64,000 bases of DNA from Udeniomyces pyricola (taxonomy: Eukaryota; Basidiomycota; Tremellomycetes; Cystofilobasidiales; Mrakiaceae): the NCBI GenBank assembly GCA_039545295.1, contig BCIK01000030.1:124001-188000 (forward strand), read 5' to 3'. The notes below the pieces were generated by a model that was not told where the DNA came from, ran no database searches, and was given only the letters and a program-made list of their open reading frames with translations. The position numbers were made by a program, and so were the translations under genes. Within the stretch, counting starts at the first letter, position 1. The number at the start of each line of letters is the position of its first letter. Below, piece by piece: positions 48,310 through 59,565 of this stretch.

Positions 48310-49722
48310 AATCCATCGTATGAAGATCATGCCTCGCTTTCTCAGCTCTCCCATCGGACGGAAGCGTCCCTCATCAACCAACCCGAGCTGAGGCTCGTCT
48401 GGGTTGCCGCTCAGCGTGTCAGTGGCGACGAGAAAATGTGAGTCATCACCCTTGATGCCATCTCAGAGGAAACGCAACGTTTAAGTCTGGACACTTTGGG
48501 CTCTGCCCAGCAGTGAGTCTCTCTTGAGGTTTGGTTTCTGATACATTTGTTGGGGTTTCTTCTCTTTTTCAAACCTGATGTAGCGCGACGGCGGTGTCGA
48601 AAGGCATGAAGCTGTTTTCGGTAGCTGTTGGAGCGAGTGCTCAGCCTCTTCCTGTCAGTGACCATACGATGCCCCTTGGCTCTGCTACCTGTGACTTATC
48701 CAATCAAAGACGTACTGATGCCATGGCTCAATCGACTTCAACGCCTGATCTTTTTTTTTTTTTTTTTTTTTTTTTTTTCTTCTCGAATCGTGCCGCGGTA
48801 TGATCTGTAGTTCGTTGGTGGAGCTACTGGGGTCGGAGTGATGACAATTTTGCAGCGAGATATCGTTGCAGTGTACAACTTTGAGGATCCTGGCCACGTA
48901 AGTACATTCACTGGCGGACGGCAACGAATGATGAACATGCCTTCATGATCGTCAAGCCATGTTTCCCTCGAGGACCGACTGTTCGGATTGAGTTTGATGA
49001 AGGTTGTTCTTGCTTTGCCTTGTCAAACAACCAACCCAGATTCTCCTATCGAAATCCCTCGGCAACATCTTTTACGAAGCTGCCACCGGTCTGCCTATCA
49101 AATGGATGACGTCCCTCGTAGGTCTCTCGACTGTCTCTGGTCTCTGGGAAGCCCCTGCGACGGCTCGTAATATCAGTCAAGCCATCGCCGATCTCGTCCT
49201 CGTTCTCGACGCCATCTTCTATACTCTCGCTCACAAGCAACGAGCGGCTTCGTTGCTTCACCATCATCATCATCGCGACACGTCGACGACTAATGCGGTG
49301 GGAACTGTCGAGGAGGCCGTCACGAAGGAGGAGGTTCAGGCGATCATCAAGTTGTATGAGAAGGGGGACAGTCGAAGGGCTAAGCTTCATGGTGCAGAGC
49401 AGTTTAGGAGGGATGCCGTCCATGCGAAGCTTGGCACGGCCAACATTGGCCGGTTCGATGTGTGGAAAAGTTTGAAGCGAAAGGATGCGGAGAAGGTGTT
49501 GAAGGAAACGGTACGTTTTGTTCTTTGTTCTTTGGTTGGTTTGGAGGGGTAAAAGCATTTAAACGTGTCAAAAAAATTCGAGGTGTTGTCTGTTGTTATG
49601 GCGTGAAACCATCATCGCTGACTGATTTCTCTTCCCTTCTTCCTGTGTGAACTATTGCTGGATATCTGTGGCTGTCTTGTCTACCATAGATCGCAGCCCA
49701 CCGGTACCGAGGTTCCGACTAA
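47415..49722 (+). CDS. Putative degenerate G-domain (GTPase-like) fungal protein
   Basis: I do not recognise a characterised orthologue. Exon 1 (47415-47585) gives MDPTTRNDDSASMFSVDSAE, then FNLLLVASSPKTIPLVPALL and EGVFGVKNV. Exon 2 (47701-47911) gives RIKEGSPFKPKGNERITFHL and GVYTPAEQIHAIWYLADGQ. Later exons give KVAVTKPRLVVYSLL, LIVFLSKTPLDQAKFQQASI, a short NQPELRLVWVAAQRVSGDEK and the long SKSLGNIFYEAATGLPIKWM to SQAIADLVLVLDAIFYTL helix region with a short His run. The last exon ends AAHRYRGSD with TAA at 49722. The layout (a strand followed by a helix where a P-loop should be, IHAIWY, VFxSKxxLD) matches agaricomycete G-domain proteins, but GxxxxGKS is absent and TKxD is degenerate, so nucleotide hydrolysis is doubtful. 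Introns contain very long poly-T runs. The existence of a gene is firmer than its function. Confidence 0.55.
48270..48308. repeat. Poly-T run (39 bases) in an intron
   Basis: An uninterrupted T tract in an intron of the GTPase-like gene. A second run of 28 T lies at 48751-48778 in the same gene. Such lengths are error-prone in sequencing and may vary. Confidence 0.95.
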
Positions 49723-50124
49723 GATGGCTTGTGCAGATACGTTTACAGGTGACCACGGTCTTGTATGGATGATTGGGTGGTTCGATGTCATTACGTAATT
49801 CATGTTATTGAAAATCATGATAGCCGAGGCATGAGGCATGAATGACTGCTTCTAGTGTTAGAGGCGGGGGAATGTCATGTGTGGGAAAGGGAAATAGTAA
49901 AAGAAGATTGACGGCTGGAAGCCTGCGGAAGTCCAAGCCGGCGTAAGCCGATCCACGTTCCTTGTGGATGGTTACATGACTATGACGTGGGACGTAAGCG
50001 CGTCAAGGTCGGAAACGTTGGGAGAGGAATCATGAATCTGATCGATCCATTGCGTCGTCCGTCGGTCCTCACTCCATCCGCCTCTTGTCCTGACCTCAAC
50101 CCACCCCCATCGACTTGATCCAGC
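49723..50124. other. Spacer between the GTPase-like and Mpv17 genes
   Basis: About 400 bases with no coding frame. The last 80 bases (CTCACTCCATCCGCC) form the pyrimidine-rich leader of the Mpv17 gene. Confidence 0.5.
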
Positions 50125-52009
50125 ATGCGTGTACTCTACAACTTTGCTCACTTCTACGTCCGTATATCCGCCTTCGTTTGATCGAACAGTTTGCCCTCAG
50201 TACGAGTGTTCCAGTATCGGTCCCTCCCGCGCTTGCTTCGATTCCGACGCTCACGATTCGTTGACTCTTCATCCTCGTCACATCGTCCATCATCGATCCT
50301 TCACCATGACCTTTTATGCTGTTGACTTTTTGAAACCTCTTTTAGAACAACTCCTTCCGGAGGGCGCCTATGACGACGCTCTGTATCACCAATGGCATCC
50401 TCTCGGGCTTTGCGGATCTGGTAGTACGTCCCCCCCCCCCCCTCCCCTTCTCTATCTCCCTCTCTCTTTCTACCATGAGTTTACGTGAGCTTTCCATACT
50501 CCGATCGTAAACTCGACGCGTGCGATCTGGTATGCATCTCTGATGTGACTCATACTGACTTTTGCTCATGTCGTATTACTTGGACGAATGTGTTGTACAC
50601 GCAACTTTCAGGCTCAAGGAACGCAGATGTATGTGAGTAGGACGCGACCCATCGGACCAAGCGCGCGCGATAAGGCTGAGGATCGCGATGAGATAGTTTC
50701 GCGTTCACCTGCTTATATCTCATCTTACCAACCAACCTCCTCTTCTTGGCCCTTTTTCTTTGGACGGTGTAGATTGCTGAACCTGATAAAGTCCCGGACT
50801 TTGATAGCATGCGAACTCTTCGTTTCATCACGTATGGTATCGCAGTCGGTCCCATCAGTGAGTTGCACAAGCAACGAGCATGGTCAATGACTCCAAGCTA
50901 GCTGGGATCCTCAACTGATCATGATGACGTACATGGCATCTGCCCATACCTCACTCAAGTCGGCAAATGGAACCATGTAAGTTTTTTATTTACCTCAATG
51001 ACGCGTCAGATCACACATGCATGCGATCTTGATAGCTGATCTGTCTTTACCTTGACTAACTCATTTCCTCACATTCCATCAGTTCCTCGAGCACCGATTC
51101 CCGCTTCGTACTCTCACCTCTTCTCTCCCCAGTGGCAGCAGTGGCAGCGCCACCGCGAGCGGTAAGGTCTCTATCGCGGCTCTAGCCAAACGGGTCGGCA
51201 TGGATCAGGCCGTCATGGCTCCGTTTGGAATGGGTCTCTTCATCTCGTGCATGGGCGCCATGGAGCTCAAGTCCGCAGACCAGATTGGAGACAAGTTTAA
51301 AGAGGTTTGTCCCCAGATGTCTTTTGATCGTGATTAATACTGTCTTTTGCTCTATTTGTCGGGAAATGTAAGGAAAGCCTCTGACGTCCAGTCTGTTCTT
51401 GGCTATGCTCTTCTCGTTCGTCATCATGCAATCCATTCCATTGCATCGTGGACCCCTATCTTCTTTCTCTCACTCTTCCTATGGACCTGGCGTCTCTGTG
51501 GTGTGACTCCAGATGTACTGGCCGGCGTTAGTGGCCAATTGGATGGTTTGGCCGTTTATCCAACTCGTCAACTTTAGGTGGGTTGAACCCTCATTCGCAC
51601 TCAATCATTCTCCTCTCGACTGAACCTTTGATGGTTCTATTCATGCTCACACATCGTTTGTTTTCTATTGTTCTGTTTCCGATTCTCCTTGGTGTCGTCG
51701 CCTTTTAATCGACGAATTGGGGATCATGTAGATACATGCCCTTGCCTTACCGAGTATGTCACCCTCTTCATCCTTCTTGTTATTGACTTCCAACATTCAC
51801 TGGCCATTCACCTACCCTCCTATTCTATCAGAAACCTCAACTAAGAACTCTTCTTCTTCCTCTCACTTCTTTCTCCATCTCCCAAAATAAAACAAAATGT
51901 TGTTCCTTGTCAGGTCCCTTTCCAAAGCTCGTGCGGTGTCCTTTGGACGCTTTATTTGTCTCTCCTCAACTCTCAAACGAAGGAGACCGAGGGTCAAGGC
52001 GAGATCTAA
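50125..52009 (+). CDS. Mpv17/PMP22 family membrane protein
   Basis: A small four-span protein of mitochondrial inner or peroxisomal membranes; the family includes yeast Sym1 and human MPV17. Nine exons join in phase to 212 residues: 50125-50157, 50346-50423, 50612-50632, 50773-50857, 50960-50976, 51083-51304, 51513-51577, 51732-51753 and 51914-52009. The start [11 protein letters not shown] is spliced to [20 protein letters not shown] and then GFADLVAQGTQMY, matching the family's RPLxTxxITxGxLxGxGDxxAQ. Next come [55 protein letters not shown] and finally [39 protein letters not shown] and [17 protein letters not shown]. The last block is the PF04117 signature. Exons of 17, 21, 22 and 33 bases mean that single-frame reading misses the whole N-terminal half. 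Which organelle is used cannot be decided here. Confidence 0.95.
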
Positions 52010-53031
52010 GGGAACGCAACAGACTGCGTTGTTATTTTCTTGGGAGTAGGGGGGGGAGGGAAGTTTTTTTGCGGTAGGAAACGTTAGAATGAAGAGGGAA
52101 GGGTCAAGAGGGTATAGTAAAAGGATTTTAGAGGAGCTGGTGGCGGGTGTCGGCAAGGGCTTAGTCGGGCTGGGTGAAGGACAGGTAGAGTTTGCCAGAG
52201 TCGGTGGAACTGCGAACATGGCACATGGGTTGATGAACTTCCCTTAACCCCCCCCCCTCCCTCCCCCTCCTCCTTCTCTTGATCAATCATCTGTTCTAAA
52301 TTTGATTCTCCTAGCTTTACTCGCTTATGATATGTCCTTCCCTTGTCCTTCCACTTTTTCTTCTTCTTTCCGCTACGCTTGCCCCCTTTGCTACCATCCA
52401 TTCATCCCGTCCTATTCGCCCATCCGAAACTCAATCCCTCCTGGGCCCCGTTTCGTCGTTTCCTCCCATCGGTTTTTCCTCTTTCTCGTTCGAAGCAATC
52501 GGGCATAACTTTTTTTTTCTCTCTCCTTTTTCCGTTGTTTCTTTTTTCTTCTTCTTCTTCTTCTTCTTCTTCTTCTTCTTCTTCTCTCTTGCTTTTGTTT
52601 CCCTTCTGAGAACCCTCCAACCTTCCTCGTCGTGGAATCTTGCGCGCATCCATCATCCCCCGGAAATGTACTATCAGGAATGACACATGATCCCATCTTG
52701 CGAAGGAGTACTTATCCCTCGGCGAAGTGCTTTTTTTTTTTTTTTCTCCTTATTCTTCTTTCTCTCTTTACTGTGACGAGTGCAGGTAGTGCGTCCTGGT
52801 GACCGATTGACACCGTCGACTCATGAGGACATTCGAGCGAACAAGCTGGCTTGCAAGCGAAATAAAATAAAATAACCGAAAAAAGTGGTCTTATGAAATG
52901 TCCGTTGAGCGTCCGGCCTGTCAGCCTGGCATGAGCCTGAGGTGGGGGGGTTCATACATATCAAAGTGTAATCCACTTCAGGAGTCAAGCTTTTTTTTTT
53001 CTTCTAATTTTTTTTTTTTCCTCTCTTGGTC
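52010..53031. other. Convergent 3' spacer with pyrimidine repeats
   Basis: About 1 kb between the stops of the Mpv17 gene and GAA1. Contains a (CTT)n microsatellite near 52547-52585 and several T runs. Open frames here are repeat-derived (Phe/Leu or Lys/Glu runs). Confidence 0.55.
52547..52585. repeat. (CTT)n microsatellite
   Basis: About 13 copies of CTT within a T/C-rich convergent 3' spacer. On the opposite strand it reads as a run of GAA/AAG and creates spurious Glu/Lys open frames. Confidence 0.9.
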
Positions 53032-56000
53032 TCACAAACTTCCGATCCAAGCGAGGGCGATTTCCAACCAGAACCCGGCCCAACCGAGCCAGATCCCAAG
53101 CCAAGCCCAGTTCCCCAAGAGTTCGCCTTGGTCGATGAGGTCCCTCACGAGTCGATGGACCGACGACGTAGAGAGAGAAGCAGAAGAAAGAGAAGTGAGA
53201 AGGTAGAGGATCCCCGGAGGTGACGCCAACGTCAGGATAAGGGATTTGAACGTCTTGGAGGCGTATGTTCGGAGAGAGGAGTGGGAGAAGGGAGAGGTTA
53301 CCAGGAGGGAGGCAGTGGTAGTGGTCGTGGTGGGGGTGACGGGAATTGTTTTTGGAGGCGAGACGAGCAAGATCGGAGGGAGTAAGACCAAGGAGAGTAA
53401 GATGGCTTGAGGAAAATTGAGCATGGAGAGTGTCGGAAGGATCGCTCCCAACAACAGGTGGGTCAGTGAGGAGAGGGTTTGAGGGAGGTTGGATTGGTAA
53501 GGGCTCGGTCGGTAGGGGTGAAGGAAGGGGAAGGAGAGAGATATGGCCAGGAAGAGGGTGAAGAGGGTCGAAAGGAGAGGCATGAGAGTTGAGGAGAGAG
53601 GGACAGACTTGACACGGCGAGAAGCATTCAGGAAGTGAAAAACAAAAAAAGTCAGTCAGAAGGGAGAAGGAGAGAGGGAAAGGGGAGAGGAGAACAGAGC
53701 TAAATGATTTCACACTCACGAGCATGTTGACGAACCATCCCATCGCCGTCGCAAGGCTCATGAGCGTCAGCATAGATCCATGGCAAGCAACCATAATACC
53801 GACTGCTTTGACGAGCGGTCGCTTTCTTCTCCCAACGAGCATTCTTCCGGTTTCCTCGTCCATTCCGATCGAGGCATCCCTCCACCGCCCTAGACCTCTA
53901 ACAGTGATACCCGAACCAATTGCGATCGCCGACGGGAGGTAAGAGCCAACTTTGGTCGCCCAACCAGGCCGAAGGTAAAGGTAGAAGAACAGGGACGCGT
54001 GCAGTCGCTCGAGGAGGTTGTTGAGTGATCGACACGAAAGCTCGAGGGTTCGGAGCAGAGAGTGAAACCCGTGGGGGCCTGACGAAGGAAGAGCAAAGAG
54101 CGTGATGGCATCGATTCGGTACCTGATTTGGCAAGAGTGGGCAGACACGCAAATCAGTCCTGATTATTCTTCTTCTTTATTTTATAACAAAAATAGCACT
54201 TCTGATCGGTAGAAACGAGAGGAGATGGAGATCACGCACTGCAAGAACACTCCGTGGACACCGGAACTTCTTCCAAGTCCAGCCCAACTCCAGTGTTCCT
54301 TCAAGCTCCCAAACGCTCTCGCATAACTCCGAGCAGTGTCGCTCTGGAGAATGGAACGCAGTATCCCTCCGGCCACCGGCACGTTGAGGCACCAACTCAG
54401 CATCTTCCAAGCCCATCCATCGGCCTCGTGGGTTATGAAAGGGTCATCACCGAGAAGGTCCGGGACATGGGCGTCACGTGCGTACAGACGAATAGGAACA
54501 CCGATGTTGTGTTGCGCGATGGTGAGAACAGTGTTGAGAAGGTCTTGGTTGGGCAGTCGTCCATTTGTGCCTTCTACGAGATTTATTGATGATGCAAACA
54601 AAACGTATGAAAAATTCGTGTCAACATCGAGTTCTGTTCATTCCAGTTAGGACAGGAAGCTAGAGGGACGACGTCCAGGTAATAGGGGGTCGAACCAAAA
54701 TAGAGGCCAAGATGGGAGAAGCTATGGCCGGGATAATCGACGCAGAGTGCAGTCCAGATGACGCCGGTCTGCAAATCCCAAAGAGGTTCGGCCCATAGAT
54801 CTGTGAGGTCAAGGAGAAGAAAGGGAAAGAATGTGCGTAGTGTGGATAGGGTTGCAAAGGTATCGAAAGCCCTCATCAGTCTGTGCTCTAAGCCATGAAC
54901 AGATATGACAAAGGCAGGGTGGATGGGACTTGCTAGGGTGAGTTGTGCCGTGGTAGGCCGAGAGAAACGCCTGCATGCCCTCGAGATGTTGGTCAGAAAC
55001 GACGAAGATGATGGTTTTGGCGTAATGGTTGGCTCCTGAACAAGACGAATCAAATGATAACGGTTTAATGAGTAATGAGGACAAAGGGGTGAGGGGTCAG
55101 TCTTTTCCTCCAACTGTATCACTGCATCGTGTTACATCTCCCACAATTCGCTAGGTAGATATCTGAACGGACCTCTTAGGTACTCTGCCATACTCAAGAG
55201 CGTCGCGATGCCTCTCAGATTGACCATTCGTTCACCATAAGATCCCCCGAGTTCGCCCTCAAATTCGGCCCCGTGAAACGCGAGGCTCTGCCAGCTTGCT
55301 GCCAGTACAATTGCCTCAGTTCCGCCCGTACGAGGAGGAATGAGGGAAGCCCAGACGTTGATACCAGAGGAAGAGCCAAGGGTGGTGGTAGAATTGTAGT
55401 CCTGCGTAGCGGTTTGGAGGCCGAGCGATGCGAATTGATGACTGAGATGGGTGGCCAGCCTGAGTACGACACGAAGAGTACAAGCAAGGTCAGACATTCT
55501 CGAATGAATTTCGATGGTTCATGACATAAGACCTTGGTCATAGCGTTACTCTCAGTGGCGAATATATATGAGGTTGTAGAGAACGTGACTGACTCTTGCT
55601 TGGTTGCATCCCGATCGAGGAGGGCCTTGAGTTCGTCCAGGTATCTATCTGCCGTATGAACCGAGTCCCAGCCGACATATGTCGTTGCCTAGAAAGCACA
55701 TGATTCGGTTTGGTCAGATACCGAATGGCTGATTTGTGTCCGTATGCGAGATTGCAAGAGGGTATTGGAATAGGGACGGAGGTCCGCACTTGACCCGGTT
55801 GAAGTGCATGCTCGTCGACTTTTGTTTGTTCGCCTAGTTGTTCTAGAGGGAGGAAAAGGAGCCATAGGTATCCTACAACAAGAAGTAGTGCTCTGGATAA
55901 GGGAAAGCAGTGAGTGAGGGGAACGCTGAGCGTAGACTAGCGCGAACACGAGAACACGAGAACAAACTCACTCACGCAATAGAAGAACGTATGCGGGTGA

Positions 56001-56109
56001 TGGAACCGGTGAGGGCCTGTTTGCGTTGGTGGCGTTTGATGAGAAGGTCGAGGTCTGTCGGCTTGGGTTTTGGAGGGGTTTTGGAGAGAAGGTTGCGTAT
56101 ACGATCCAT
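53032..56109 (-). CDS. GAA1: GPI transamidase subunit GAA1
   Basis: An ER-membrane subunit of the complex that transfers preassembled GPI anchors to proteins; Gaa1 helps bind the GPI lipid. Exon 1 (55976-56109) starts MDRIRNLLSKTPPKPKPTDL and has the family's short basic cytosolic end before the first membrane span (LLLVVGYLWLLFLPLEQL, about 55890-55840). Then come GINVWASLIPPRTGGTEAIV, VLAASWQSLAFHGAEFEGEL, a peptidase-like lumenal part with FPFLLLDLTDLWAEPLWDLQ, LVEGTNGRLPNQDLLNTVLT and LLGDDPFITHEADGWAWKML. Next are CQIRYRIDAITLFALPSSGP and LEWLSCRSLNNLLERLHASL-like LELSCRSLNNLLERLHASLF, followed by several membrane helices. The last one ends FWLEIALAWIGSL with the stop at 53032. NGxLPNxDLxNT and RYRIDAxTL are diagnostic of PF04114. 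About nine exons; not every border was fixed. Confidence 0.94.
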
Positions 56110-56340
56110 GGCGAAGACGATGGGAATGCGGGTGTTGATGTGGGGGACTGTGGACTGATGACGAGCTGTAGACGTGTTGATGGGACAGCCGACGGAATCG
56201 CGTATCTAACATGCTGCGTTGCCGCATACACGCGACGCACGACGACACCGACGACGACTTCCCTGGACGGTCATCTCGTTGCATCATCCATCCTCATCAA
56301 CTTCGGCCCTGTCACGTCCTACACTTCACCTGATCTCACC
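56110..56340. promoter_or_regulatory. Short divergent promoter, GAA1 / AOS1
   Basis: 231 bases separate the two ATGs, so both promoters must overlap. The sequence holds an ACGACGACACCGACGACGAC-like stretch and no clear TATA box, as is usual for housekeeping genes. Confidence 0.5.
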
Positions 56341-58882
56341 ATGTCAGACTCCAACAGCACTTCGACCGCCCAGTCTAAGCAATCCAACGCGCAGCACATC
56401 ACCGAAGGTTCATCCCCCTCGGGCCAACCCACCTCGAGCTTTTTCGACGCGCTTCCTCAATCTCATCTACTCACTCTTCACGCCTCCCCCTGCTCTCGCG
56501 CCCCTCTGCATCCTACCTCGAACCTCATCAGATGAAGCCGCTGTGTATGATCGACAGATCCGTCTCTGGGGTCTTGAAGCTCAAAACAGGCGCGTCCTTC
56601 CTCGCTTTCTAACATCAACGAGAACCGTCTCGACTCGCTTCAACTGGTCTCCCCGTCGTGACCATTAAACTTCAACTCGATCACCGCCCTGCTTTCTTTT
56701 CTTGGTCTCATCAATCCTTGCCGTCCTTCAGAATGAGAGGGTCCACCATCCTCGTCATTAACCTCCGGTCGCTCGCAGCCGAGACGATCAAGAACCTCGT
56801 TCTCGCTGGTATCGGCAAACTCATCGTCCGTTTCTCACTTTCTCGCTCCGTAGCAGCCACTGGTGATGACGTCGAAACACTCGAGGACCTCAAGCAGGAC
56901 AGGATATGAAAGGAGAATTAGCTGACGTGATGGTGTTCTGCTGTTCGCTGTCTCAGGTCATGGACTCCGAGGTCGTGACCGAAGAAGATCTCGGTGCCGG
57001 TTTCCTGTTCCGCGAAGGCGATGGTGTTGTCGGTCAAAAGGTCCTCCTTAATCACCGTTTCCTCGTAACAACCCGTTGTATATTCCGATATTGGACGCTA
57101 TCATTCATCGTGTACTTACGCCTTTGCTTCATCGTCGATTGATACAGCGAGTCGAGGCCGCCTTGCCTCAGATCCAATCCCTGAATCCCCTTGTCAAGGT
57201 CGAACCAATCTCGACGTCCCTACCTTTTCTCAACCCAGCATCATCATCATCGTCCTCTTCATCAGCTCTCTCGGCAACTTCGGACGATGAGATGGACGCT
57301 TGGTTGAAGGAACATAATGTTGATCTCGTATGCGTGACCGATGCTTCCAAGGATGCTATGGTATGTCGTTCAAATATATCACTTTCTTTCTTCTCCCAAT
57401 TCATTCGGGCCCTCATTACAGATCTCATTTGATCAGATTACGAGAAGTCAGGATCGACTGAACCCAACTCATTTCTCTTTTGATCTATCTGAATTTACAT
57501 CATAAATCCTGTCCACCGATCAAGATCAAAATCAACGCGTCCTGCCGTCGGACAAACACCCTCTTTTACGGTGCCTCGACCTACGCGTTTGCAGGCTTCA
57601 TTTTCTCAGATCTCGGACCCAATTTCGAATACGTAGTACCGTACGTGTCGACCCAGTACCCTCTTCACCCTCCCCCACCTTCCTTGATTTTTATTTCTAT
57701 CTCTTCAAGGGGTAGCAAGGTTTACCCTGACAATGACGATACGCGGTCGAACATTTTTTATCGCTTCCCAACTTCGCGGACCCATCTGGATATCCATCTC
57801 TTATTGTCCTCACACCCTCTTTTTTCTTCGTCATCAAATTCCAGATCGACCGCCCACACCCTTCCCGGAGAGTCTCGCAAGATGATCAAAGAGCGTGTGG
57901 CGTCTTGCCCGCTCTCGGAAGCTATCCAAGCCCTGTCGTTCCCTCCTTCTCCTCCTCCTTCTACCTCGACCTCGGCCTTGGCATCGTCTACCACTACTGG
58001 GAAGGCGACCGTACAGCTGAAGAGTCCGTTTGATGGCATGAGGAAGCAAGATACGAAATGGGCGAACCCGGCGTGTTTCGCATCGTTGTTGGGTGAGTCT
58101 TGAGGGGTTGAGAGAGAAGGCTAATTGTGGGGTTCAAGCAGTTCACCGTGCGAACTAAAAAAATAAAAAAGTAAAAAAAAGCGATACTTACATCCCTGGT
58201 TACTTTCTCCTTCACTCCACACCTCCTACTTGGTGACCTTTTCTTTATTTTATCAACTCAACCACACAAAAAAAAGCCCTCTGGGAATACGAGTCTCGTC
58301 ACGGCCATCTTCCATGCTCGATGCCTTCTTCCACCGACCCCTCGACCTCTTCTTCGCCGGCTGCTGCTGCTACTGAGACGACGACGGCGACGGTGACGGT
58401 AATGGAAGAGATGTTGGCGACGGCGACGCCTTGTTTGAGTCGATGGAACGTCAACTCGAAAGCCGTCAGCGCGATCCCGACAGAATTGATTGAGTTCGTC
58501 GCTTTTAATTGTGTTCTATAAGGGGAGAAGGCAAAGAAAGTGAAAAAAAAAAAAACTAATCTCGATTAATCCTTCCTATGTCTCTGTTGTCTCCTCTTCT
58601 GTTCTTCTCCACCACCCCATTTGTTCTTCTCCTCTCTGCTGTCTTTTTGTCTTCTTCTTCTTCTTCTTTGCTCCTTCTCCACATCACAGACACCTCGCTT
58701 CGCACGCCCCTTTTGAATTCGCGCCGACGTCGGCGATCCTCGGTGGGATGCTTGCCCAAGACCTGCTCAAAGCGCTCTCGCGCAAGGAGAAACCGATTCT
58801 CAACTTGCTCGTGTTTGATGGCTTGCAAGGCGGGAGTTGGATCGAGATGTGGGGGGGTGAGAAGAGTATCGTCGTTAGTTGA
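56341..58882 (+). CDS. AOS1: SUMO-activating enzyme subunit Aos1 (E1-like ThiF fold)
   Basis: The smaller half of the heterodimeric SUMO E1, which works with Uba2 in the nucleus to adenylate SUMO. It lacks the catalytic cysteine, as expected for this subunit. Exon 1 (56341-56407) gives MSDSNSTSTAQSKQ and ends in ITE. Exon 2 (56532-56589) gives DEAAVYDRQIRLWGLEAQN, the hallmark of Aos1/Ula1. Then come RMRGSTILVINLRSLAAETI and KNLVLAGIGKLI, VMDSEVVTEEDLGAGFLFRE, RVEAALPQIQSLNPLVKVEP, a Ser-rich insertion, LVCVTDASKDAM, IKINASCRRTNTLFYGASTY and AFAGFIFSDLG. The C-terminal exon gives FEFAPTSAILGGMLAQDLLK and LLVFDGLQGGSWIEMW before TGA at 58882. The intron between exons 2 and 3 (56590-56731) appears to start with GC rather than GT. 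An extra disordered Ala/Thr-rich loop lies near 58330-58430. Confidence 0.93.
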
Positions 58883-59565
58883 AAGGTTGAAAGGTTGTGG
58901 CGTTGAGGTTGGGGGGAATTTGAGCGAGGAGGGCAGTAGGGTTTTTCTTTTCAAATGAAAGCTGCAGAGGAGAGAAGGCTGAAAAAAAAAGAGGGCAGGG
59001 GGGGGGGGGGGGGGGGGGGAGGAGAGAGGCAGAGAGATCGAGAGGGGGAGTCGAGTAGTCGTGGGATGGAAAGAGTCATCATGGCATCGACTACACGTGA
59101 TACAAGTACTCCTCAAGGAGATTCGAACTAATCAAAACCCAGATGCATGGGTATCGATCACCTCTATGTGATACGTACAGGTGCATACGTACTTTATTTA
59201 TACGTACTATATATGTATACGTGTCCGATCATATCGAAAGCTCTCAGTCCCATATCAAGTACATAGGCTATCTATCGTGTTTCCTGTGTACAGCTAAAAT
59301 CTTAGACCTGAATCCTCTTTTTTTTATTGTTCATCACATCAGTGGCTTTGTACGTCGGATACCCCAAATCCCTCCCTGCACGTTAGGACTGTCGTATAAC
59401 GCGCTAGCTACAGCTACTGTTAATAGTGCTTGGCCTGCGACTGCTACTCCAATCGTGATATCGTATACACCTTGATCTCTTGCTCTATATAACAATCCCC
59501 CTTCCAGGTATTTCCTCTTTCATTTCCGGTCCCATGTGTACATACACATATATAAGAGACCCAGA
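58883..59565. other. Convergent 3' spacer
   Basis: About 680 bases between the AOS1 and MPE1 stops. Holds a poly-G run (about 58998-59019) flanked by GA-rich sequence and AT-rich DNA with TATATATG near 59205. No gene seen. Confidence 0.5.

Noticed and set aside
52402..52696. Glu/Lys-rich minus-strand frames (three overlapping)
   Set aside because: All derive from the CTT microsatellite and open in every frame, the sign of a repeat artefact.
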